Below are positions 8,471 through 11,343 of a stretch of 11,343 bases of DNA, piece after piece. The stretch lies in the NCBI GenBank assembly GCA_003024985.2, contig PXIH01S0015781.1; one strand, written 5' to 3'. Below the pieces are notes generated by a model. It saw nothing but the letters and a program-made list of their open reading frames with translations, was not told the DNA's origin and made no database searches. The stretch is from Euperipatoides rowelli (Eukaryota > Onychophora > Udeonychophora > Euonychophora > Peripatopsidae). Within the stretch, counting starts at the first letter, position 1. Each line of letters begins with the position of its first letter. Both the position numbers and the translations under genes were made by a program.

Positions 8471-8513
8471 GGGAGGGTCAACCCTCCCTTATATGTCCTG
8501 GGTCAAACCTCCC
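8471..8513 (-). repeat. Subterminal motif pair, right side of pogo-like element
   Basis: Inverted relative to the left copies, GGGTCAACCCTCCC (8475-8488) and GGGTCAAACCTCCC (8500-8513) repeat the TIR core. The first forms a short hairpin with GGGAGGG at 8471-8477 (7-bp stem, TCAA loop). Another copy, GGTCAAGCCTCCCC, lies at 8841-8854 directly inside the right TIR. Confidence 0.7.
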
Positions 8514-8857
8514 TGGTAGCCATTTTGTTTTCAATAGACAAAAATTCATATTAGAAAATGATGCAAATTATTAATATAGTAGTAGATATATTCCTAAGAT
8601 TAGCCAGTTTTTACATATAAACTTATATTTCCATATTTAAACATTATAATTCATCTAGTACCTTACAAATGAGAGAAAATTTATTTACTTTTGAGGCCCA
8701 AAACACAGCTTTCAGATTTGTTCCACACAAATCACTGGAGAGCTGCCAAATAAAAACATGTGTTAGCTTGCATATTCAGGATACACTACTATCTAGTAAA
8801 AAAAATGTGAAACTGAAAATAACACTTGAAATAAATGGTAGGTCAAGCCTCCCCTAT

Positions 8858-8880
8858 GGTCAACCCTCCCCAGTCTCCCC
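8858..8880 (-). repeat. Right terminal inverted repeat of the pogo-like element
   Basis: The sequence starts GGTCAACCC and ends CCAGTCTCCCC, an exact mirror of the left end. TA follows at 8881-8882. Confidence 0.92.
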
Positions 8881-8882
8881 TA

Positions 8883-9472
8883 CATAATCCATGGATCTGT
8901 CAAATCCAATTCTTTCTGTTTATTATTTTTAATAACTTGATACTTAATTTAACTCATTATGGATAGCAAAGATATTTTAACTATACAATTCCAAGGGTGA
9001 TAATTCCTTATCAATTTGACCCCTTGGCTGGGGACGATAGTGTCAGATCATCATCCTCTGATGACACCGTAATTATGGATGAATACGCGCACAGAAACTG
9101 GTTGATTTACTTTTATATAAACATATTTATAAATTAAGTAAACATATTTAAATAAAGCTTTAAAAATTGATGTAGGCTACTAAAAGTAAAAATTATTTGT
9201 ATACGGTGAATATAAATTCAAATAGGGGTACGCTGCACATGCGTCAAGTATAAGGAGTCCGAAAATATCAAGCTTGAAGATTTTAAAACTTTAAGTAATT
9301 TCAGGTTCTAAATAAGCCTTTGGAAAAGTTAGGATAGGGAAAGTAAAGTGAATAGAATAGTGTAAAAAAAATAGATTAGGAAGACAGATTAGGGTAAAAA
9401 TTTAAAATAAAAGCTGCAATGCTGAAGAATGTGCAATGGCGACCTTTTCAAAATCATAGCGGGAAAATCTAG
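8883..9472. other. Unassigned sequence between the pogo-like element and the LTR element
   Basis: This stretch holds a nested inverted repeat at 8991-9025 (CCAAGGG against CCCTTGG, with TGATAA/TTATCA inside) and a locally GC-richer part near 9020-9100 containing GTGTCA and TGACAC. A TAGGCTA word lies at 9173-9179. No part of the pol gene upstream of the integrase C-terminus was recognised, so the LTR element appears 5'-truncated somewhere near 9473. Confidence 0.4.
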
Positions 9473-9979
9473 ATTAAAGAAATATCAAAGAAATTGGAAA
9501 CAATAATGAATAAACAAGAACAGGAGAAAAAAACTAAAAAGACAACTAGATACAGATCAAGAGAGGATAAATATAGAAGATAGGCTAATCAAGATATGAG
9601 CACAAGAATGAGGATCGTGTGGGGCATGGAGGCCCAAAACAAGGTGATAGTTAGCCGAGCAACTAATAATTATTTCTAAAATAATTATTGGTGTGCCTTG
9701 GCTTGACTTCCTATGACAGTCACTGAGGTGAATGAAACAATGATAACTGCGGAGAACAAAGATAAAACAATCACCAGAAATGTTTCATACTTTAAAATTT
9801 TACTCTCTGAAGAGCTAGAAATACCCTTTGAAATCAAAAGAAATAACTGGACTCCAGAAAAAGAAAGAGAAGCAGACCCTATGATTTCTAATGAAGTTCC
9901 TGAAGAAACAACAAGAAGAAGAAGGTAACCAGGTAGACCAGAGATATTCCCTGAGAGAAATCATAATAAAGCAGTTTAA
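9473..9979 (+). pseudogene. Integrase C-terminus of a Ty3/Gypsy-like retrotransposon
   Basis: Integrase inserts the element's cDNA into host DNA; this is its C-terminal tail. One frame runs from about 9473 to a final TAA at 9977-9979. It shows a basic linker (KKTKKTTRYRSREDKYRR), RIVWGMEAQNK, and then MTVTEVNETMITAENKDKTI followed by TRNVSYFK. The latter is the familiar TVTEV-G-TMITA...TRN-S-FK block seen at the end of many Gypsy integrases. A Pro/Arg-rich tail follows. Four in-frame stops interrupt it: a TAG after KYRR, a TAA after NNYF, a TGA before LPM and a TAA after RRRR at 9926-9928. The frame is otherwise kept, so decay was mainly by point mutation. Upstream catalytic domains are absent from the window. 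Orientation is opposite to the left-hand gag, so these are separate insertions. Confidence 0.77.
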
Positions 9980-10450
9980 AAAAGAAAATGAAGAGAAGAT
10001 CTAGAACAAAATCCAGTAAAAAAAAAAAAATGACTTCAAATGTCAATTTCAAACTTTTCTGTTTCACTGCAAGTTTTAGACCTTTTCTGTTTTTTTTTTT
10101 AAAAAAAAATTTTAAGACTTTTTACGCTTGCTTGTTTTTGAACTGTTTTCAAATTAGTGGTCAACGTTAAATTCTTTTCAATTTTTTGAAAAACTGTTGT
10201 CATTCTTACTATTTTGTTTAAAAAAAAAAAAAACTTTTCCCTTCTAAATGTTACACCCTTAAGGAATGATTAGAGTGTATGTGTGTAAGAGATCTTATTT
10301 TTCATATTTAATTTTTTTTTAAAAAAAAGAGGTTAATTTAATGTTAATGTTTATAAATGCTATACAGGCTTTATACTACAAATTTAATGTTAATGTTTAT
10401 AAATGCTATAAAGGCTTTAAATTGCTAAAAATAAAAAAAAAAGGAAGTGA
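9980..10450 (+). other. 3' non-coding tail of the LTR element with candidate polypurine tract
   Basis: Between the end of pol and the candidate LTR the sequence is A- and T-rich with no gene. A purine run AAAAAAAAAAGGAAGTGA ends at 10450 and could be the polypurine tract that primes plus-strand DNA. Another purine-rich stretch (9978-10002) lies right after the stop codon and is an alternative tract. The short open frames here are low-complexity. Confidence 0.35.
10335..10426 (+). repeat. 46-bp tandem duplication
   Basis: Copy 1 is 10335-10380 and copy 2 is 10381-10426. Both begin AATTTAATGTTAATGTTT and contain ATAAATGCTATA. They differ at one base (C or A before AGGCTTT) and diverge over the last several bases. 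The open frame running through both is a by-product of the repeat and not a gene. Confidence 0.92.
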
Positions 10451-10621
10451 TGTTAATTATACGAGATGGTCATGTGATGTTGTGGGTAACACGAGTGTAG
10501 AACGAGAGTTGAGCAGACGATAAAATGTAAGGCTATGAAGCCAAGATGTACTGTACATAACTGTAAAGTAATAAATATGAGTTTAACCTGTTACCTCAGA
10601 CCTTCAGATGTGTTGTAAACA
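10451..10621 (+). mobile_element. Candidate 3' LTR (171 bp) of the Ty3/Gypsy-like element
   Basis: The segment starts TGTTAA directly after a purine tract and ends TAAACA, a TG...CA pair with short inverted ends. It contains a GATAAAAT string (10519-10526) and an AATAAA poly(A) signal at 10570-10575, in the order expected of U3-R-U5. It lies downstream of the integrase on the same strand. The length would be short but within the range of known small LTRs. No second copy is in the window, so the edges are inferred. Alternative ends within the following CACACC or AACACAAC strings are possible. Confidence 0.42.
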
Positions 10622-10643
10622 CACCACAGAACACAACAATAGG

Positions 10644-10810
10644 CAGTCTTGGGGAGTAACTTTTTAAAAGTAACGAATTACTGTAACAAATTACTTTTTC
10701 ATGTAACTTACTCAGTAACGAATAACATTTTTGACAGAGTAACTTGTATTCATGATGAATACAAAAATCTAGTACTTTTACTCAAGTTACTTTTTCATTA
10801 TATAAAAATA
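10644..10810 (+). mobile_element. hAT-like non-autonomous element fragment
   Basis: The sequence begins CAGTCTTGGGGAGTAAC and continues with many GTAAC, AGTAAC and GTTAC strings in both orientations, ending near CAAGTTACTTTTTCATTA. This resembles the widespread hAT-type miniature elements that begin CAGTGTTGGG and are built of GTAACT/AGTTAC words; that comparison is from memory. A matching inverted end (CCCAACACTG) and an 8-bp target duplication were not found, so it is probably truncated on the right. It abuts the candidate LTR. Confidence 0.45.
10744..10764. repeat. 21-base palindrome inside the hAT-like fragment
   Basis: The arms TTGTATTCAT (10744-10753) and ATGAATACAA (10755-10764) are perfect reverse complements around a single G. 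It may mark the fold point of an originally palindromic miniature element. Confidence 0.85.
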
Positions 10811-10924
10811 TTTACAATTAAAAAAAGCGAATAGCTTATATTTTTATTATTTTATTCCTTCTATTTAAATTCTCTTTGAAGCCAACACATTGTTGTTTTT
10901 AAAGAATGCTAAACAATTAAAGTT

Positions 10925-10955
10925 GAAATGTCATCCTTGTAAATGATGACATTTC
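10925..10955. repeat. Hairpin with perfect 11-bp arms
   Basis: GAAATGTCATC (10925-10935) and GATGACATTTC (10945-10955) are perfect reverse complements with a 9-base spacer. No associated gene or terminator context is seen. Confidence 0.75.
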
Positions 10956-11019
10956 TAACCAAGAGCAATTTTTTTCTTTTGTTTGAGTTTATGACACAAG
11001 ATCAGATTTTTAAAAATAT

Positions 11020-11107
11020 AATGTTGTCTTCCTTTTGTATAATTATTTTTATAATTCTCAAANAATGTTGTCTTCCTTTTGTATAATTATTTTTATAATT
11101 CTCAAAT
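11020..11107. repeat. 44-bp tandem duplication
   Basis: Copy 1 is 11020-11063 and copy 2 is 11064-11107. Both begin AATGTTGTCTTCC and end TTCTCAAA plus one base. The only difference is the ambiguous base at 11063, where copy 2 has T. As with the 88-bp duplication, the ambiguous base sits inside the duplicated region. Confidence 0.95.
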
Positions 11108-11343
11108 AATAGCAATTAAAAAATATATTGGTGATTTAATTGATTTTGTTATGAATACATTTATTAAGTTTTTTTTTTAATATTTTAAAATACGCTGGAA
11201 TGACATAATTGTATGCAGAACTCGTCTTTCTTAGCTTCTTTTACTGCTTTTTAAAATTAACAGTTTTATTATTGATCAAAGGTAATTTGAAGCTAAGCAT
11301 TATCTTTATTTTTCAATTTGAAATTGCCGAAACTGTTGAATTA
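11108..11343. other. AT-rich end of the window
   Basis: Nothing recognisable is present. No second Rab14 exon is seen up to the last base. Confidence 0.4.

Larger units (their letters stand above)
7115..8880 (-). mobile_element. Complete-ended pogo-like DNA transposon, non-autonomous
   Basis: Perfect 23-bp terminal inverted repeats, beginning GGGGAGACTGGGGAGGGTTG, occupy 7115-7137 and 8858-8880. Each end is flanked by TA (7113-7114 and 8881-8882), the target duplication expected of the Tc1/mariner/pogo superfamily. The 1,766-bp interior contains a - strand transposase pseudogene with a Psq-type helix-turn-helix and an NVDET catalytic motif, plus further copies of the GGGAGG-TTGACCC motif near both ends. 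Identical TIRs alongside a badly decayed transposase suggest that the copy was moved by a transposase supplied from elsewhere, after or while its own gene decayed. The strand given is that of the transposase. Confidence 0.87.

Noticed and set aside
8669-8887. 72-codon + strand open frame ending in the right TIR
   Set aside because: It runs through the subterminal repeat and TIR of the pogo-like element; its Pro/Ser-rich end is just the translated TIR.
9988-10170. 60-codon + frame after the integrase tail
   Set aside because: Low-complexity Lys and Phe runs from poly-A and poly-T tracts; better explained as the element's 3' non-coding tail.
10341-10523. 60-codon + frame with a repeated peptide
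   Set aside because: The peptide repeat comes from the 46-bp DNA duplication, and the frame enters the candidate LTR.
10649-10834. 61-codon + frame
   Set aside because: It is a translation of the hAT-like fragment with its palindromic GTAAC words, not a gene.
10925-10955. Bacterial-type terminator hairpin
   Set aside because: AT-rich stem with no T-tract partner and a eukaryotic context.
2933-11107. CRISPR-like or satellite array formed by the tandem repeats
   Set aside because: Each duplication has only two copies, with different units and no spacers.

Overview
The window looks like a piece of an animal nuclear genome. It is strongly AT-rich, has long homopolymer runs, contains one spliced gene exon, and is otherwise intron or intergenic DNA filled with decayed transposable elements. 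The only confident host gene part is the first coding exon of a Rab14-type small GTPase (5710-5815, + strand). It has the canonical P-loop and ends at a textbook GTAAG donor. The rest of Rab14 is not in the window, so if the locus is intact its first coding intron runs past the right edge (over 5.5 kb) and contains all the elements listed from 5816 onward. The species cannot be named. The element mix (Ty3/Gypsy-like LTR elements, a pogo-like transposon with a Psq helix-turn-helix, a LINE, a hAT-like fragment) fits an invertebrate or basal chordate.

Left part (1-1800, - strand): a broken LTR-retrotransposon gag region. It can be read from a weak start near 1422 down to a perfect CCHC zinc knuckle at 189-230, with several in-frame stops and frame changes. 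A sequence that looks like a tRNA-Arg primer-binding site lies about 330 bases upstream of gag (1746-1764). Middle-left (1800-5700): mostly featureless AT-rich DNA. Exceptions are an 88-bp tandem duplication (2933-3108), a relatively GC-rich block with open frames on both strands (3234-3450), a good match to the RFX X-box (3510-3523) and an 11-bp-arm hairpin (4343-4386).

Right part (5816-11343, presumed Rab14 intron): a + strand LINE reverse-transcriptase remnant with its catalytic middle deleted (about 6295-6700). Next comes a complete-ended 1,766-bp TIR element, 7115-8880, flanked by TA. It carries repeated GGGAGG-TTGACCC motifs and a - strand pogo-like transposase pseudogene. After it lie the integrase C-terminus of a second LTR retrotransposon (about 9473-9979, + strand), a candidate short LTR (10451-10621), a hAT-like terminal fragment (from 10644), and two more short tandem duplications (46 bp and 44 bp). 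No tRNA, rRNA, CRISPR or bacterial-type operon structure was seen.

The genes do not form a pathway. The picture is one conserved membrane-trafficking GTPase gene whose surroundings have been repeatedly invaded by transposons, all of them now disabled as far as the visible sequence shows.
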